Positions 19,550-29,194 of a DNA stretch of 64,000 bases are shown here, in pieces. Made by a program: the position numbers and the translations under genes. Positions within the stretch are counted from its first letter, which is position 1. Each line of letters opens with the position of its first letter. The DNA is from Kitasatospora sp. NBC_01246. GTDB lineage: Bacteria > Actinomycetota > Actinomycetes > Streptomycetales > Streptomycetaceae. The stretch covers positions 3,782,001-3,846,000 of the forward strand of contig NZ_CP108484.1 in assembly GCF_036226505.1 (NCBI RefSeq). Reading direction: 5' to 3'. Under the pieces are notes generated by a model. The model saw only the letters and a list, made by a program, of their open reading frames with translations, did no database searches and had not been told where the DNA came from.

Positions 19550-19626
19550 GCGCCCACCCCGCTCCGCCGGGCCGGGGCGTCGGCCCCTGCGTGCCTGTCG
19601 GCCACGAGCTCGCTGCGCTCGGTCAT
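19546..19626 (-). CDS. Possible 26-aa coupled small ORF between nuoH and nuoI
   Basis: An open frame of 26 codons starts with an ATG that overlaps the nuoH stop as ATGA and ends with a TGA that overlaps the nuoI ATG as ATGA. The peptide begins [14 protein letters not shown] and is hydrophilic and basic-acidic mixed. No homology is recognised. Its exact fit between two genes in an operon built of such overlaps suggests it is translated, either as a small protein or only to carry ribosomes to nuoI. It could still be a chance frame. Confidence 0.45.
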   Translation of the reverse strand: MTERSELVADRHAGADAPARRSGVGA

Positions 19627-20582
19627 GAGATCGCCACCTTGATGATGCCGGTGAGGGCGAGCTGGACGAGGGCCAGCGGGATCAGCACGAGCCACGCGAA
19701 GCGCATCAGCTGGTCCTCCCGCAGTCGCGGGTAGGTGACCCGCAGCCAGATGACCACGAAGGCCAGCGCGAAGGTCTTCAGGATCGTCCAGAGCCAGCCG
19801 AGCTCGTCCGGCAGCGGACCGTGCCAGCCGCCCAGGAAGAGCACCGCGGTCAGCCCGGAGACCACCAGGATCCCGACGTACTCGGAGAGCAGGAAGAGCG
19901 CGAAGCGCAGCCCGGTGTACTCGGTGTACGCGCCGAAGATGATCTCCGAGTCGGCCACCGGCATGTCGAACGGCGGGCGCTGGAGCTCGGCCAGGCCGGC
20001 CGTGAAGAAGACGAAGGCGCCGATGAGCTGCCACGGGATCCAGTACCACTGCCAGGCGTCCAGGATCCCCGGGAGCGAGAGCGTGCCGGCCGCCATCGCC
20101 ACCGAGGCGGCCGCGAGCACCATCGGCAGCTCGTAGGACATCAGCTGCGCGGCCGTCCGCAGACCGCCGAGCAGCGAGAACTTGTTCGCCGAGGCCCAGC
20201 CGGCCATCAGCTTGCCGATCACGCCGACGCCCATCACGGCCAGCACGAAGAAGAGGCCGGCGTCGATCGCCTGGCCGACGAGGCCGTCCGGCCCGACGGG
20301 GATGGCGAGCAGCACGAACAGGTAGGGCAGCAGGGAGACGGCGGGCGCCAGCTGGAAGATCCTGCGGTCCGCCCCGGCCGGGACGATGTCCTCCTTCTGC
20401 GCGAACTTCACGCCGTCGGCGACGAGCTGCGCCCAGCCGTGGAAGCCGCCGGCGTACATCGGACCGAGCCGGCCCTGCATGTGCGCCATCACCTTGTGCT
20501 CGGTCTGGCCGATGACCAGGGGGAAGGTGAGGAAGACGACGAGGGTGGCGACGCAGCGCAGCAGCGTGTCGAGCAGGTTCAC
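19623..20582 (-). CDS. nuoH: NADH-quinone oxidoreductase subunit H
   Basis: Eight-helix membrane subunit that forms the quinone cavity with NuoB and NuoD in full complex I, 319 aa. Family signatures are [19 protein letters not shown], the [15 protein letters not shown] loop, [13 protein letters not shown], and [14 protein letters not shown] with [15 protein letters not shown]. The start codon is GTG, overlapping the nuoC stop as GTGA. Confidence 0.95.
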   Translation of the reverse strand: MNLLDTLLRCVATLVVFLTFPLVIGQTEHKVMAHMQGRLGPMYAGGFHGWAQLVADGVKFAQKEDIVPAGADRRIFQLAPAVSLLPYLFVLLAIPVGPDGLVGQAIDAGLFFVLAVMGVGVIGKLMAGWASANKFSLLGGLRTAAQLMSYELPMVLAAASVAMAAGTLSLPGILDAWQWYWIPWQLIGAFVFFTAGLAELQRPPFDMPVADSEIIFGAYTEYTGLRFALFLLSEYVGILVVSGLTAVLFLGGWHGPLPDELGWLWTILKTFALAFVVIWLRVTYPRLREDQLMRFAWLVLIPLALVQLALTGIIKVAIS

Positions 20583-21745
20583 GTGCTGTCTCCGTCCTGG
20601 TCGGCCGGGTCGGCCGGCGTCTCCTTCGTCCCGTCCTCCGCGCGCTTCCCGTCCTCCGGTCCGGTCGCACCGGCCGCCTCGCCGGGCGCCTCGGGCGCGG
20701 CAGCGGCCTCGGTCTCGGTCTCGGTCTCGGGTGCGGCGGTGCCCTTAGGTGCGGCCTCGGCCTCGGAGCCGTGCGCGGGCACCGGGGCGTGCCAGGGCGC
20801 GTCCGCGGACTGGGTCCGGGCCGGCGCCGGCCGCCCGGGCTTCGGCTCGGCGCTCTCCACGACGGGCTCCCCGGCAGGGGCCTGGCTCGCCGAGCCGTCC
20901 GTGACGGACCTGGTCCGGCGCGGTCGGTCGGCCCGCACCGGCGGCGCCGCCTCGGCGGCGGCTCCCTCGGCGGTGGTTCCCTCGGCGACGGTCTCGGCGG
21001 CCTGGCTCACCGAGCCCGCGTCGACCGACCTGGTCCGGCGCGGCCGGTCGGCCCGGACGGCGGGCCCGCCCTCGGCCGAAGCGGCGGCCGCACCGGCGGC
21101 GGCCGCACCGGCCCGGGGCGTACGGGCCGCCGCGCCGGCCGCCCGCGCACCGCGCGCGGGCCGCTCGGCCACCGGCGGCAGGGTGCCCTTGAGCGGGCCC
21201 CACTCGTTCGGGTCCGGGACGCCGGGCGGCTGCATCTTGCGCCGCGCCGGTCCGTCACCGTGGTCGGACTCGCCCGGCTCCTTGGCGCCCGGCCAGGCCT
21301 TGGCGACCCGGGCCGCGAGCACGAACTCCTTGCGCAGCGGGAACCCCTCGAAGCCGTCCGGCAGCAGCAGGGTGACCAGGTGGGGGTGCCCGGGGAAGTC
21401 GATGCCGAACATCTCGTGCGTCTCGCGCTCGTGCCAGCCGGCTCCCGCGTACACCTCGACGGCGGTCGGCAGGGCGGCCCCCGCCCGCGCCACCTTGGTG
21501 CGCAGCGCCAGGTGGCGCACCCCGGGGCCGTCCGCGGCGGCCAGGTGGGCGACCACCGAGAAGCCCTCGGCCAGCTCGTCGACGGCGCTCAGCCAGTCGA
21601 AGAACCGCAGGCCCAGGACGTCCCGGGCCGCGGTGAGCGCCTCGATCCAGTGCTCGGCGGGCACGTCGACGGTGACCAGCCCGTACGCCTCGGCGCCGGT
21701 GGCCCACTCGCCGACCGACGCCGCGTACTGCTCGGCGGTGCTCAC
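20579..21745 (-). CDS. nuoC: NADH-quinone oxidoreductase subunit C with long repetitive tail
   Basis: Peripheral 30-kDa-type subunit, 388 aa. The folded NuoC domain is about residues 1-165 and ends in the family signature [19 protein letters not shown] and LRKEF. The remaining 220 residues are low-complexity (Ala, Pro, Glu, Arg) and hold a 40-residue unit repeated twice, each with [10 protein letters not shown] and GSxSQA. Normal NuoC stops near residue 200. The start is GTG, overlapping the nuoB stop (GTGA). No nuoD is fused or adjacent. Confidence 0.9.
   Translation of the reverse strand: MSTAEQYAASVGEWATGAEAYGLVTVDVPAEHWIEALTAARDVLGLRFFDWLSAVDELAEGFSVVAHLAAADGPGVRHLALRTKVARAGAALPTAVEVYAGAGWHERETHEMFGIDFPGHPHLVTLLLPDGFEGFPLRKEFVLAARVAKAWPGAKEPGESDHGDGPARRKMQPPGVPDPNEWGPLKGTLPPVAERPARGARAAGAAARTPRAGAAAAGAAAASAEGGPAVRADRPRRTRSVDAGSVSQAAETVAEGTTAEGAAAEAAPPVRADRPRRTRSVTDGSASQAPAGEPVVESAEPKPGRPAPARTQSADAPWHAPVPAHGSEAEAAPKGTAAPETETETEAAAAPEAPGEAAGATGPEDGKRAEDGTKETPADPADQDGDST
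20881..21062. repeat. 120-bp direct repeat in the nuoC tail
   Basis: The segments starting CCTGGCTC at 20881 and 21001 match over about 60 bases, exactly 120 bp apart, in frame (40 codons). They encode the repeated [10 protein letters not shown]/GSxSQA unit of the NuoC tail. Confidence 0.75.
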
Positions 21746-22386
21746 GAGACGCCTCCTTCGGACGGCGCGGGGCCGGCCACCAGCGGGCGGCGCAGCGCGC
21801 TCGCGGGCGCGGCGTACCGGCCGGGCAGCGACTCGGCGGCGATCTTCTCCTGGAGCTTGAGGATGCCCTGGAGCAGGGCCTCCGGCCGGGGCGGGCAGCC
21901 GGGCACGTAGACGTCGACCGGGATGATCTGGTCGACGCCCTTGGTGACGGAGTAGGAGTCCCAGTAGGGGCCGCCGGAGTTGGAGCAGGCGCCGAAGGAG
22001 ATGACGTACTTCGGCTCGGGCATCTGCTCGTAGAGGCGCTTCACGGCGGGCGCCATCTTGTCGGTCACCGTCCCCGAGACGATCATTAGATCGGCCTGTC
22101 GGGGGCCGGGCGCGAACGGAATCACACCCATCCGGATGAAGTCGTGCTTGGCCATCGACGCGGCGATGAACTCGATCGCGCAGCAGGCGAGGCCGAAGTT
22201 GAAGCACCAGAGGCTGTAGCGGCGGCCCCAGTTCAGGACGACCTTGACCGGGTCCGGCGCCAGCCGGGCGAGCGGGCCGAGGCTGCTCCGCCCGACGGCC
22301 GCACCGGGGCGCGACGGGTCCGGCAGACCGAGCGGTACCGGGCCCCCGGCGCCGTGCGCGTGCGAGTGGTTGTGGGTCACGTCCAT
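21742..22386 (-). CDS. nuoB: NADH-quinone oxidoreductase subunit B (4Fe-4S, N2)
   Basis: PSST-type subunit holding the terminal cluster N2, 214 aa. The four cluster cysteines are seen in [20 protein letters not shown] and [12 protein letters not shown] His-rich N-terminus (HNHSHAHG, residues 5-12) precedes a Pro/Gly linker, which is unusual and could bind metal. ATG 22386 overlaps the end of nuoA by ten bases. Upstream starts in the frame belong to the nuoA region and were rejected. Confidence 0.94.
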   Translation of the reverse strand: MDVTHNHSHAHGAGGPVPLGLPDPSRPGAAVGRSSLGPLARLAPDPVKVVLNWGRRYSLWCFNFGLACCAIEFIAASMAKHDFIRMGVIPFAPGPRQADLMIVSGTVTDKMAPAVKRLYEQMPEPKYVISFGACSNSGGPYWDSYSVTKGVDQIIPVDVYVPGCPPRPEALLQGILKLQEKIAAESLPGRYAAPASALRRPLVAGPAPSEGGVS

Positions 22387-22793
22387 TCCAGAACGCCCTT
22401 CTTCCAGGCGTAGAGCAGCCCGACCGCGAGGAAGCCGATGAAGACGAACATCTCGATCAGCGTCCCGGCGCCGTAGCCGGCGGCGGCGAAGACGGTCGCC
22501 CACGGGAACAGGTAGATCGCGTCTACCGCGAAGATCACGTACAGGAAGGCGTAGACGTAGTAGCGGATCTGGGTGTGCGCCCAGTCCTCTCCCACCGGGT
22601 CCACGCCGCACTCGTAGGCGAGGAGCTTCTCCGGCGAGTACACCACCGGCCGCAGCAGCCGGTTGGCGGTGAACGCCACGGCGACGAAGAGCACGCCGAC
22701 GACGGCGAGCAGGCCCATCGCGGCGTACGCGTCGAAGTAGCCGCTGCCGGCGGCCGGGTCGGCCGCGACGGCAGCTGCCGGCTGCCCCTCCAT
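22377..22793 (-). CDS. nuoA: NADH-quinone oxidoreductase subunit A
   Basis: Three-helix membrane subunit, 138 aa, first gene of the leftward operon. Conserved parts are [36 protein letters not shown] and the last helix [21 protein letters not shown]. The ATG at 22793 has GGAGGCGAGG just upstream. The operon order A-B-C-H-I-J-K-L-M-N omits D, E, F and G, so it matches the second, partial nuo cluster of Streptomyces. Confidence 0.94.
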   Translation of the reverse strand: MEGQPAAAVAADPAAGSGYFDAYAAMGLLAVVGVLFVAVAFTANRLLRPVVYSPEKLLAYECGVDPVGEDWAHTQIRYYVYAFLYVIFAVDAIYLFPWATVFAAAGYGAGTLIEMFVFIGFLAVGLLYAWKKGVLEWT

Positions 22794-23092
22794 GCCCCTC
22801 GCCTCCACATCGCCTGGGAAAACCGCCCTCACGGCAGTTCTACGACGTTTCTTTACACGGTCATAACCATCGCCAATGCGTGAGTCTAAGTGCACGGCCG
22901 TGGAGCACCGCATCCCGCCCGATCCGCAAGACGGCCGATGGACATTCGGTGGACGACCGCGCCCGCCGGCCGCCCCGGGCGGGGGTGGGGATAACCCCCG
23001 GGCGGGAAGACGTATCACCCCCATGGCCCCGCGCGCCCCCGACCGGGGAAGCTTGGATCACCAGCTCGACTCCAAGGGACGGTAGATCCGAC
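22794..23092. other. Divergent intergenic region nuoA / sensor kinase
   Basis: About 300 bp without a gene. The part near nuoA (22830-22900) is less GC-rich and most likely holds the nuo operon promoter; TAGAAC at about 22835-22840 on the minus strand is one possible -10. No Rex-type TGTGA/TCACA palindrome was found. Confidence 0.5.
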
Positions 23093-24316
23093 ATGAAGCC
23101 ACTGCACCGCCGCGCCGCGGATGCCCTCAAGGAGCAGGACGCGGGCCCCGAGCGCGCCCCGCTGTACGGCGCGCGGATGTGGCGGCAGGCCGGGCAGCTG
23201 ATGCTCAATCTGCCGCTCGGCCTCGCCGGGTTCGTCTTCACCGTCGTCCTGCTCTCCGTCGGGCTGGCGCTCTCCATCACCGTGATCGGCCTGCCGCTGC
23301 TGGCCGCCGGGCTGGCCGGATGCCGACTCCTGGGCGCCTTCGCCCGCCGCCGGGCCCGCTCGGTGCTCGGCTCCGAGGTGCGCGAGCCGGAGCCGGTGCG
23401 CCGGAACCGGCCGGGGATCACCGGCTACGCGATCGCCTACCTCACCGACCCGCTCAGCTGGCGCTCGGCGCTCTACAACGTGCTGCTGCTGCCCTGGGGC
23501 CTGCTGAGCTTCGCGGTGACGCTGATCTGCGTCATCGTCGGCTGGCCGGTGCTGCCCTGGGTGGTCCGCTTCCAGGCGGCGATCGACCGGATGCTGGTGG
23601 AGGTCCTGCTCTACCCGGGCGCGCTCTCCGAGCGGGTGCGGGAGCTGGAGGACGACCGCGGCACGGTGATCGACACCGCCGCCGCCGACCTGCGCCGGAT
23701 CGAGCGCGACCTGCACGACGGCGCCCAGGCCCGGCTGGTGGCCCTGGCGATGGACCTCGGCATGGCCAAGGAGAAGCTGAGCGAGACCGAGACGCCCGAG
23801 GACGTGGCGGCCGCGGCCCGGATGGTCGGCGCCGCGCACGGCGAGGTGAAGCTGGCCCTGCAGGAGCTGCGCGACCTGGCCCGGGGCATCCACCCGGCGG
23901 TGCTCACCGACCGGGGGCTGGACGCGGCGCTCTCCGCGGTGGCGGCCCGCTGCACGGTGCCGGACGGGGTCAAGGTGCACGTCGAGCTGACCGCCGCCGA
24001 CGGCACGGTGGAGCGCCCGGACTCGGCGGTCGAGGGCATCGCCTACTTCACCGTCAGCGAGCTGCTGACCAACATCTCGAAGCACGCCCGCGCCCGCTCC
24101 GCCACGGTGGACGCCTGGCGGGCCGGCGACCAGCTGATGCTGCTGGTCCGGGACGACGGCAAGGGCGGCGCGGCCGCCTACCCGGGCAGCGGCCTGGCCG
24201 GGCTGGCCGAACGGATCCGGGCGGTGGACGGGGTGTTCCTGGTGGAGAGCCCGGACGGCGGGCCGACCACGGTCACCATCGAGCTCCCCTGGCGCACCCG
24301 CGCCGCCCGCCGCTGA
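23093..24316 (+). CDS. NarL-type sensor histidine kinase, orphan
   Basis: Membrane sensor kinase, 407 aa. Two pairs of hydrophobic helices (about 38-75 and 125-160) form the sensor part. The HisKA_3 box IERDLHDGAQARLVAL follows, with phospho-acceptor His208. The HATPase domain comes next, with N-box ELLTNISKHARA and G-box DDGKGGA followed by GSGLAGLAERI. ATG 23093 was chosen over longer starts because hydrophobic and family-like sequence begins there. No response-regulator gene is adjacent in the window. It is divergent from the nuo operon, so a link to respiration is conceivable but unproven. Confidence 0.88.
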   Translation: MKPLHRRAADALKEQDAGPERAPLYGARMWRQAGQLMLNLPLGLAGFVFTVVLLSVGLALSITVIGLPLLAAGLAGCRLLGAFARRRARSVLGSEVREPEPVRRNRPGITGYAIAYLTDPLSWRSALYNVLLLPWGLLSFAVTLICVIVGWPVLPWVVRFQAAIDRMLVEVLLYPGALSERVRELEDDRGTVIDTAAADLRRIERDLHDGAQARLVALAMDLGMAKEKLSETETPEDVAAAARMVGAAHGEVKLALQELRDLARGIHPAVLTDRGLDAALSAVAARCTVPDGVKVHVELTAADGTVERPDSAVEGIAYFTVSELLTNISKHARARSATVDAWRAGDQLMLLVRDDGKGGAAAYPGSGLAGLAERIRAVDGVFLVESPDGGPTTVTIELPWRTRAARR

Positions 24317-24346
24317 CCGTTCCTCCGGCCCCCGCCGGACACCACA

Positions 24347-24389
24347 ACGGGCCGGGACTCCGTCGAGGCAGTGACGGAGCCCGGCCCGT
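24347..24389. terminator. Hairpin terminator after the sensor kinase gene
   Basis: Long stem with arms at 24347-24364 and 24373-24389 (ACGGGCCGGG on the left), one bulged base and an 8-base loop. It lies between convergent genes. Confidence 0.65.
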
Positions 24390-24395
24390 ACCCGT

Positions 24396-24442
24396 GCGGC
24401 GGCCGCCCGCCGACCCTTGCGCGGTGCGCGGGCGGCCGCCGC
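24396..24442. terminator. Second hairpin between convergent genes
   Basis: Perfect 15-bp arms (GCGGCGGCCGCCCGC and its complement) separated by 17 bases. With the hairpin just before it, it can stop transcription from both the kinase and the protease side. Confidence 0.6.
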
Positions 24443-24479
24443 CGGGGACCCGAGGGGCCAGGGCTTGTCCCACCCGGCC

Positions 24480-25622
24480 CTAGGGCGTTTCCAGCGTGCC
24501 GAGGGTGACGTCGGCGGTCTTGGCCTGGCCGTCCCGGGTGTAGCCGACGGTCGTCGTGGTCCCCGGGGTGAGCGAGGCGAGCGCGCTGGTGAGCCCGTTC
24601 AGCGAGTCGACGGTGGCGTCGCCGACCTTGGTGATCACGTCGCCGGGCTGGAGCCCCGCCGAGGCGGCCGGCCCGCCCGCGCCGACGGCCACCAGCACGG
24701 CCCCGGCCGGGCGGAAGTTCTGGTCGAAGTACGTCCGGGCGGTGACCCCCAGCGCTGCCCGGCCGGAGTTGGTGACCTTGCCGTCCTTGATCAGCTGGTC
24801 GGCGATGCTCGTGATGGTGGACGCCGGGATGGCGAAGCCGATACCGGGCGCGGCGGCCCCGTTGGCCTCCGGCTCGGTGGCGGCGAGCGTGTTGATACCG
24901 ATCACCTGGCTGTTCAGGTTGACCAGCGCGCCGCCGCTGTTGCCCGGGTTGATCGCCGCCGAGGTCTGCACCATGTTGCCGATGGTGGCGCCCGGCGAAC
25001 CACCGCCCTGGGGCTCCGAGACGGTCCGGCCGGTGGCCGAGACGATGCCCTGGGTGACGCTGCTGGACAGGCCCAGCGGACTGCCCATCGCCAGGGTGAT
25101 CTGCCCCAGCTCGACCTTGGCGGAGTCCCCGAAGACGGCCGGCTTGAGGGCGCTCGGCGGGCTGGTCAGCTTGATCACCGCGAGGTCGGAGTCCGGGTAG
25201 GAGGCGACCAGCGTGGCGTCCAGGGCCTTGGTGCTGTTGGCCAGCGTGACGGTGAAGGTGGTGGCGGTGCCGACCACGTGGGCGTTGGTGACGATGTCGC
25301 CCTTGTTGTCGTAGACGATCCCGGAGCCGAGCCCGGTCGCGGTGGTGATCTGCACCACCGAGGGCAGCACGTCGGCGATCACCTTCTGGTAGGCGTCCTG
25401 GAGCTGGTTGCCGCCGGCCGGCTGGGCGGAGGACGACGAGGAAGCGCCGGGGGTGGTGGCGGTCGACGAGGAGGAGGACGATCCGCTGCTGCACCCGGCC
25501 ACCGCCAGCGCGGTCAGCGCGGCGACGGCCGCCGGCCCGGTCAGTCGCCCGCCGAACGCCCGGGGGCCGGTGGGGCGCGGCCCGGCCGGGAGCGGGCGGG
25601 TGGGTTCCTTCTTTCGGTTCAC
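24480..25622 (-). CDS. HtrA/DegP-like S1C serine protease, lipoprotein, one PDZ domain
   Basis: Exported serine protease, 380 aa from GTG 25622. The N-terminus has a charged stretch, a hydrophobic segment and the lipobox LAVAGC with Cys44, then a Ser/Thr/Gly-rich linker. The trypsin domain has His in TNAHVVG, Asp in PDSDLAV and the nucleophile in NPGNSGGAL. A PDZ domain (about 285-370) contains AGLQPGDVITKVG. An ATG seven codons upstream exists, but GGAGG eight bases before the GTG favours the shorter start. Likely role: envelope protein quality control. Confidence 0.88.
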   Translation of the reverse strand: MNRKKEPTRPLPAGPRPTGPRAFGGRLTGPAAVAALTALAVAGCSSGSSSSSSTATTPGASSSSSAQPAGGNQLQDAYQKVIADVLPSVVQITTATGLGSGIVYDNKGDIVTNAHVVGTATTFTVTLANSTKALDATLVASYPDSDLAVIKLTSPPSALKPAVFGDSAKVELGQITLAMGSPLGLSSSVTQGIVSATGRTVSEPQGGGSPGATIGNMVQTSAAINPGNSGGALVNLNSQVIGINTLAATEPEANGAAAPGIGFAIPASTITSIADQLIKDGKVTNSGRAALGVTARTYFDQNFRPAGAVLVAVGAGGPAASAGLQPGDVITKVGDATVDSLNGLTSALASLTPGTTTTVGYTRDGQAKTADVTLGTLETP

Positions 25623-25782
25623 CTGGGCTGCCTCCGATTCCATCGGCCGTACCGGGGCCGTCGAGATCCGTGCGGAACCATCGAGATCACAGAGATCTTT
25701 GTCAGCATTTCACCGATATGTCCGAGTCATTGCCCCGACGCGCCCGTCACCGGGCACGACCTGGGGCAAGGCGGACAAGCCC

Positions 25783-25795
25783 TAGGATTCACGCC
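25783..25795 (+). promoter_or_regulatory. Leaderless-type promoter -10 of galE
   Basis: TAGGAT at 25783-25788 ends seven bases before the galE ATG and no Shine-Dalgarno sequence is present. This strongly suggests transcription starts at or next to the A of ATG. Confidence 0.5.
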
Positions 25796-26782
25796 ATGAC
25801 TTGGTTGATCACCGGTGGTGCCGGGTACATCGGCAGGCACGTGGTGCACCAGCTGGTCGAGGCCGGCGAGCGGGTGGCGGTACTGGACGACCTCAGCACC
25901 GGCGACCGCGCCCGGCTGCCGCGGGGAGTCACCCTGATCGAGGGCTCCACCCTGGACCGCGCCGCGCTGGACACCGCCCTGCGCTCCCAGGACATCGCGG
26001 GCGTGCTGCACTTCGCGGCGAAGAAGCGGGTCGGCGAGTCGGTGGAGCGGCCGTTCTACTACTACCGGGAGAACCTCACCGGCCTGCAGAACGTGCTGGA
26101 GGCCGTCGCCGAGGCCGGGGTGCCGCGCTTCCTCTTCTCCTCCTCCGCCGCCGTCTACGGCATGCCCGACGTCGAACTGGTCACCGAGACGGCCCCCTGC
26201 GCCCCGATGAACCCCTACGGCGAGACCAAACTGGCCGGCGAGTGGCTGGTGTCCGCGGTCGGCCGGGCGCACGGCATCTCCACCGTCTCGCTGCGCTACT
26301 TCAACGTGGCCGGCGCCGCCTCGCCCGAGCTCTCCGACGAGGGCGCCTACAACCTGATCCCGATGGTCTTCGAACGGCTCACCGCCGGGCGCGCCCCACT
26401 GATCTTCGGCGCCGACTACCCCACCCCGGACGGCACCTGCGTCCGCGACTTCATCGACGTCCGGGACATCGCCTCGGCCCATGTGGCGGCCGCCCGGCGG
26501 CTCGCCGCCGACCCGCCCGGCGAGACCTCGCTGGTCCTCAACATCGGCCGCGGCGAGGGCGTCAGCGTCCGGGAGATGCTGGACGTGATCGCCCGGGTCA
26601 CCGGCCACGACACCACCGGCGAGGTCACCCCGCGCCGCGCCGGCGACCCGGCCCGGGTGGTCGCCTCCGCCGAGCTGATCCACCGCGAGCTGGGCTGGAC
26701 GGCCCGCCACGGGGTCGAGGAGATGGTGACCTCGGCCTGGGAGGGCTGGTGCGCCCGGCACCCGGGGGCCCGCAGGCGGTAG
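25796..26782 (+). CDS. galE: UDP-glucose 4-epimerase
   Basis: Short-chain dehydrogenase-type epimerase interconverting UDP-glucose and UDP-galactose, 328 aa, cytoplasmic. Seen: the NAD-binding GGAGYIGRHVV at residues 7-17, the catalytic Ser in FSSSAAVYG, the YxxxK pair in NPYGETKLAGEW, and the substrate loop RYFNVAGA. The galT and galK genes are not nearby, so it probably supplies sugars for surface glycans. The long in-frame extension upstream of ATG 25796 has no homology and overlaps the protease promoter region. Confidence 0.92.
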   Translation: MTWLITGGAGYIGRHVVHQLVEAGERVAVLDDLSTGDRARLPRGVTLIEGSTLDRAALDTALRSQDIAGVLHFAAKKRVGESVERPFYYYRENLTGLQNVLEAVAEAGVPRFLFSSSAAVYGMPDVELVTETAPCAPMNPYGETKLAGEWLVSAVGRAHGISTVSLRYFNVAGAASPELSDEGAYNLIPMVFERLTAGRAPLIFGADYPTPDGTCVRDFIDVRDIASAHVAAARRLAADPPGETSLVLNIGRGEGVSVREMLDVIARVTGHDTTGEVTPRRAGDPARVVASAELIHRELGWTARHGVEEMVTSAWEGWCARHPGARRR

Positions 26783-26827
26783 GGCCGGCCCTCGGGGTCC
26801 CGCCTGCGAGGCGTTCGGGACGGCGGC

Positions 26828-29194
26828 TCAGTGCGAGGGCACCGCCGTGCCGTAGAAGGCGTCCAGCGCGTACACGCAGCGGTCCTTGCTGCCGACGAAG
26901 ACCCGCCCGCCGACCGCCACCGGCGAGCCGGTCAGCTCGCCCTTGGTGCCGAGTTCCCACCGCAGCTGACCGCTCACCAGGTCCAGGGTGTGCAGCGAGT
27001 GGTCGCGGCTGCCCAGGTGGACCAGGCCGTCGGCGACCGCCGGCGAGCCGACGATCTCGCCCCGCGCGGTGTAGCGCCAGCGCTCCCGGCCGGTGGCCGC
27101 CTCGAACGCGTAGAGCACGTCCCCGCTGCCGACCAGCACCATGCCGTCCCCGACGACCACCGGCTCGGCGCCCTGCCGGTTGCCGGTGGCGGCGCGCCAG
27201 CGGTCCCGGCCGGTCGCCGCGTCGAGCGCGTAGACCGTGCCGAGGTAGTCGGCGACGTAGATCGCGTCCGCGTCCAGCGTCGGCGGGGTGAAGAGCACCA
27301 CCGGCGCCTCGAAGCGCCAGCGCTCGGCGCCGCTGGCCGCGTCCAGCGCGTACACCCGGGTGCCGGCCGTCACGTACAGCACGCCGGCCCGCTCGGCGGG
27401 GCGCGACGGCACGTCCTCGCCCACCGGGAAGGACCAGCGCAGGCCCGCACCGCGCGGATCGACGCAGCGCAGCCGCCCGCCGCCGTAGTAGTACGCGGCG
27501 CCGCCCACCAGGGCCGGCCCGGACTGCGGGTTCTCGTAGTCCTGCTGGGCGTCGTCGGCGCGCCACAGCTCGGCACCGCCGGCCGCCGAGCGCAGCTGCA
27601 CCCCGCCGCCCCGGACGCCGCAGCAGAGCACGCCGTCGGCGGCGTCCAGCGAGTAGACCCAGCCGTCCAGCGAGTTGCGCCAGCGCTCGGTGCCGTCCGC
27701 GACGTCCACCGTGTACAGGTGCGGGCCGTCGGCGGCGTGCACCCGGCCGGCGTCCACCGCGAGCGCCCAGGCGACGTCCCGGGTCTTGTAGCGGCGCTGG
27801 CCGGAGGCGACGTCCAGGGCGTGCACCTCGAAGCTGGAGACGAAGAGCGTGCCGTCGGCGACCACCGGGGTGCCCCAGACGTCGTTGGACATCCGGAACC
27901 GCCAGGGGCGCCAGCGGGCGGCCTGGACCGGCGGCGGCGTCGCCCGGCGGACCCAGTCCGTCTCGGCGGGCGCGGCCCCCGGCCCGGCCTGCTCGGCGCG
28001 CGGACCCGGGCCTATCCGGACCGAGGCCCCGGGCAGCCGGACCTCGGCGGCGCTCTCCCCGGCGACCGGGGCCCGGTGGCGGCGGGGGGCGGCGAGCTTC
28101 TCGGTGGCGGCCTCGGTGTCCGGCCCGGGCAGCGCGTGCACCGGCCCGGGCGCGGGCGGCGCGTACCGCTCGGCGGGGTGCCGGGGGCGCGGGTCGTCCT
28201 GCGCGGGGCGCTGGGGCGGCAGCGGCTGGTGCGGGTGGGGCGGCGGGGCCGGCTGCGGCGGCACCGGCGCGGGCGCCGGAGCGGGGGCGGGCGCCGGGGC
28301 CGGGCGGCGGCCGCGCTTGCGTTCGATCAGCTCCAGCGCGTTGGCCGGCAGCCAGTCCCCCGCCTCGCCCGAGGCGTCGTCACGGGAGAACAGGTGCGGG
28401 GCCAGCTCGGCCTGGATCTGCGCCGGCGAGGGCCGGTGCTCCGGGGAGGGCCGCATGCAGGCGCGCACCAGGTCCACCAGCTCGGCCGGCAGGCCGGAGA
28501 GGTCGGGCTGGTCGCGCAGCAGCTGGAAGACCGTCTCGACCGGGTTGGCGCCCCGGTACGGCGGGTGCCCGGTGGCGCAGAAGACCAGCAGCGACCCGAG
28601 CGAGAAGACATCGCTGGCACCGGTGACGCCACGGCTGTCCCGGGCCTGCTCCGGCGACATGTACGCCGGGGTGCCGACCGCGACGTTGGTCATGGTGAGC
28701 CGGGTGCTGGAGACGCCGGCGGCGATGCCGAAGTCGATCACCCGCGGACCGTCCTCGACCACCAGCACGTTGGAGGGCTTGAGGTCACGGTGGACCAGCC
28801 CGGCCGCGTGGATGGACTGGAGCGCCTCCGCGATGCCGGCCACCAGCCAGCGCACCGCCCCCGCGGGCAGCGGCCCGCACTCGGTGACCAGGTCCTCCAG
28901 GGACGGCGCCGGGACGTACGCGGTGGCCAGCCAGGGCACCCGGGCGTCGGCGTCGGCGTCGACCACGGCGGCGGTGTAGAACCCGCCCACCGTCTTGGCG
29001 GCCGCGATCTCCCGGGCGAAACGGACCCGGAACAGCTCGTCCTCGGCCAGCTCCCCCCGGACGGTCTTGATGGCCACTCGCCGGCCGGACGCGGAGCGCG
29101 CCAGGTAGACCAGGCCCATCCCGCCCGCGCCGAGCCGCCCCAGCACCTCGAAGGGCCCGATCCGCCTCGGATCGTGCGCCGTCAGCTGGTCCAC
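26828..29194 (-). CDS. Ser/Thr protein kinase with C-terminal PQQ-type beta-propeller
   Basis: 788 aa. The Hanks-type kinase domain occupies about 12-270, with the glycine loop [10 protein letters not shown], Lys43 in [13 protein letters not shown] with Asp137, and DFG at 154-156. A Pro/Ala-rich linker (about 310-450) with alternating Ala-Pro runs follows. The C-terminal 330 residues contain at least seven [16 protein letters not shown] repeats, the mark of a PQQ-type propeller. No clear transmembrane helix separates the domains, which is less common for bacterial kinases of this size. The start is GTG with GGGGAGG upstream. The propeller likely binds the ligand or scaffold that controls kinase activity. 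Confidence 0.9.
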   Translation of the reverse strand: MDQLTAHDPRRIGPFEVLGRLGAGGMGLVYLARSASGRRVAIKTVRGELAEDELFRVRFAREIAAAKTVGGFYTAAVVDADADARVPWLATAYVPAPSLEDLVTECGPLPAGAVRWLVAGIAEALQSIHAAGLVHRDLKPSNVLVVEDGPRVIDFGIAAGVSSTRLTMTNVAVGTPAYMSPEQARDSRGVTGASDVFSLGSLLVFCATGHPPYRGANPVETVFQLLRDQPDLSGLPAELVDLVRACMRPSPEHRPSPAQIQAELAPHLFSRDDASGEAGDWLPANALELIERKRGRRPAPAPAPAPAPAPVPPQPAPPPHPHQPLPPQRPAQDDPRPRHPAERYAPPAPGPVHALPGPDTEAATEKLAAPRRHRAPVAGESAAEVRLPGASVRIGPGPRAEQAGPGAAPAETDWVRRATPPPVQAARWRPWRFRMSNDVWGTPVVADGTLFVSSFEVHALDVASGQRRYKTRDVAWALAVDAGRVHAADGPHLYTVDVADGTERWRNSLDGWVYSLDAADGVLCCGVRGGGVQLRSAAGGAELWRADDAQQDYENPQSGPALVGGAAYYYGGGRLRCVDPRGAGLRWSFPVGEDVPSRPAERAGVLYVTAGTRVYALDAASGAERWRFEAPVVLFTPPTLDADAIYVADYLGTVYALDAATGRDRWRAATGNRQGAEPVVVGDGMVLVGSGDVLYAFEAATGRERWRYTARGEIVGSPAVADGLVHLGSRDHSLHTLDLVSGQLRWELGTKGELTGSPVAVGGRVFVGSKDRCVYALDAFYGTAVPSH

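Noticed and set aside
22800..23090. A Rex redox operator at the nuo operon
   Set aside because: No TGTGA-N6-TCACA-like palindrome was found in the divergent region.
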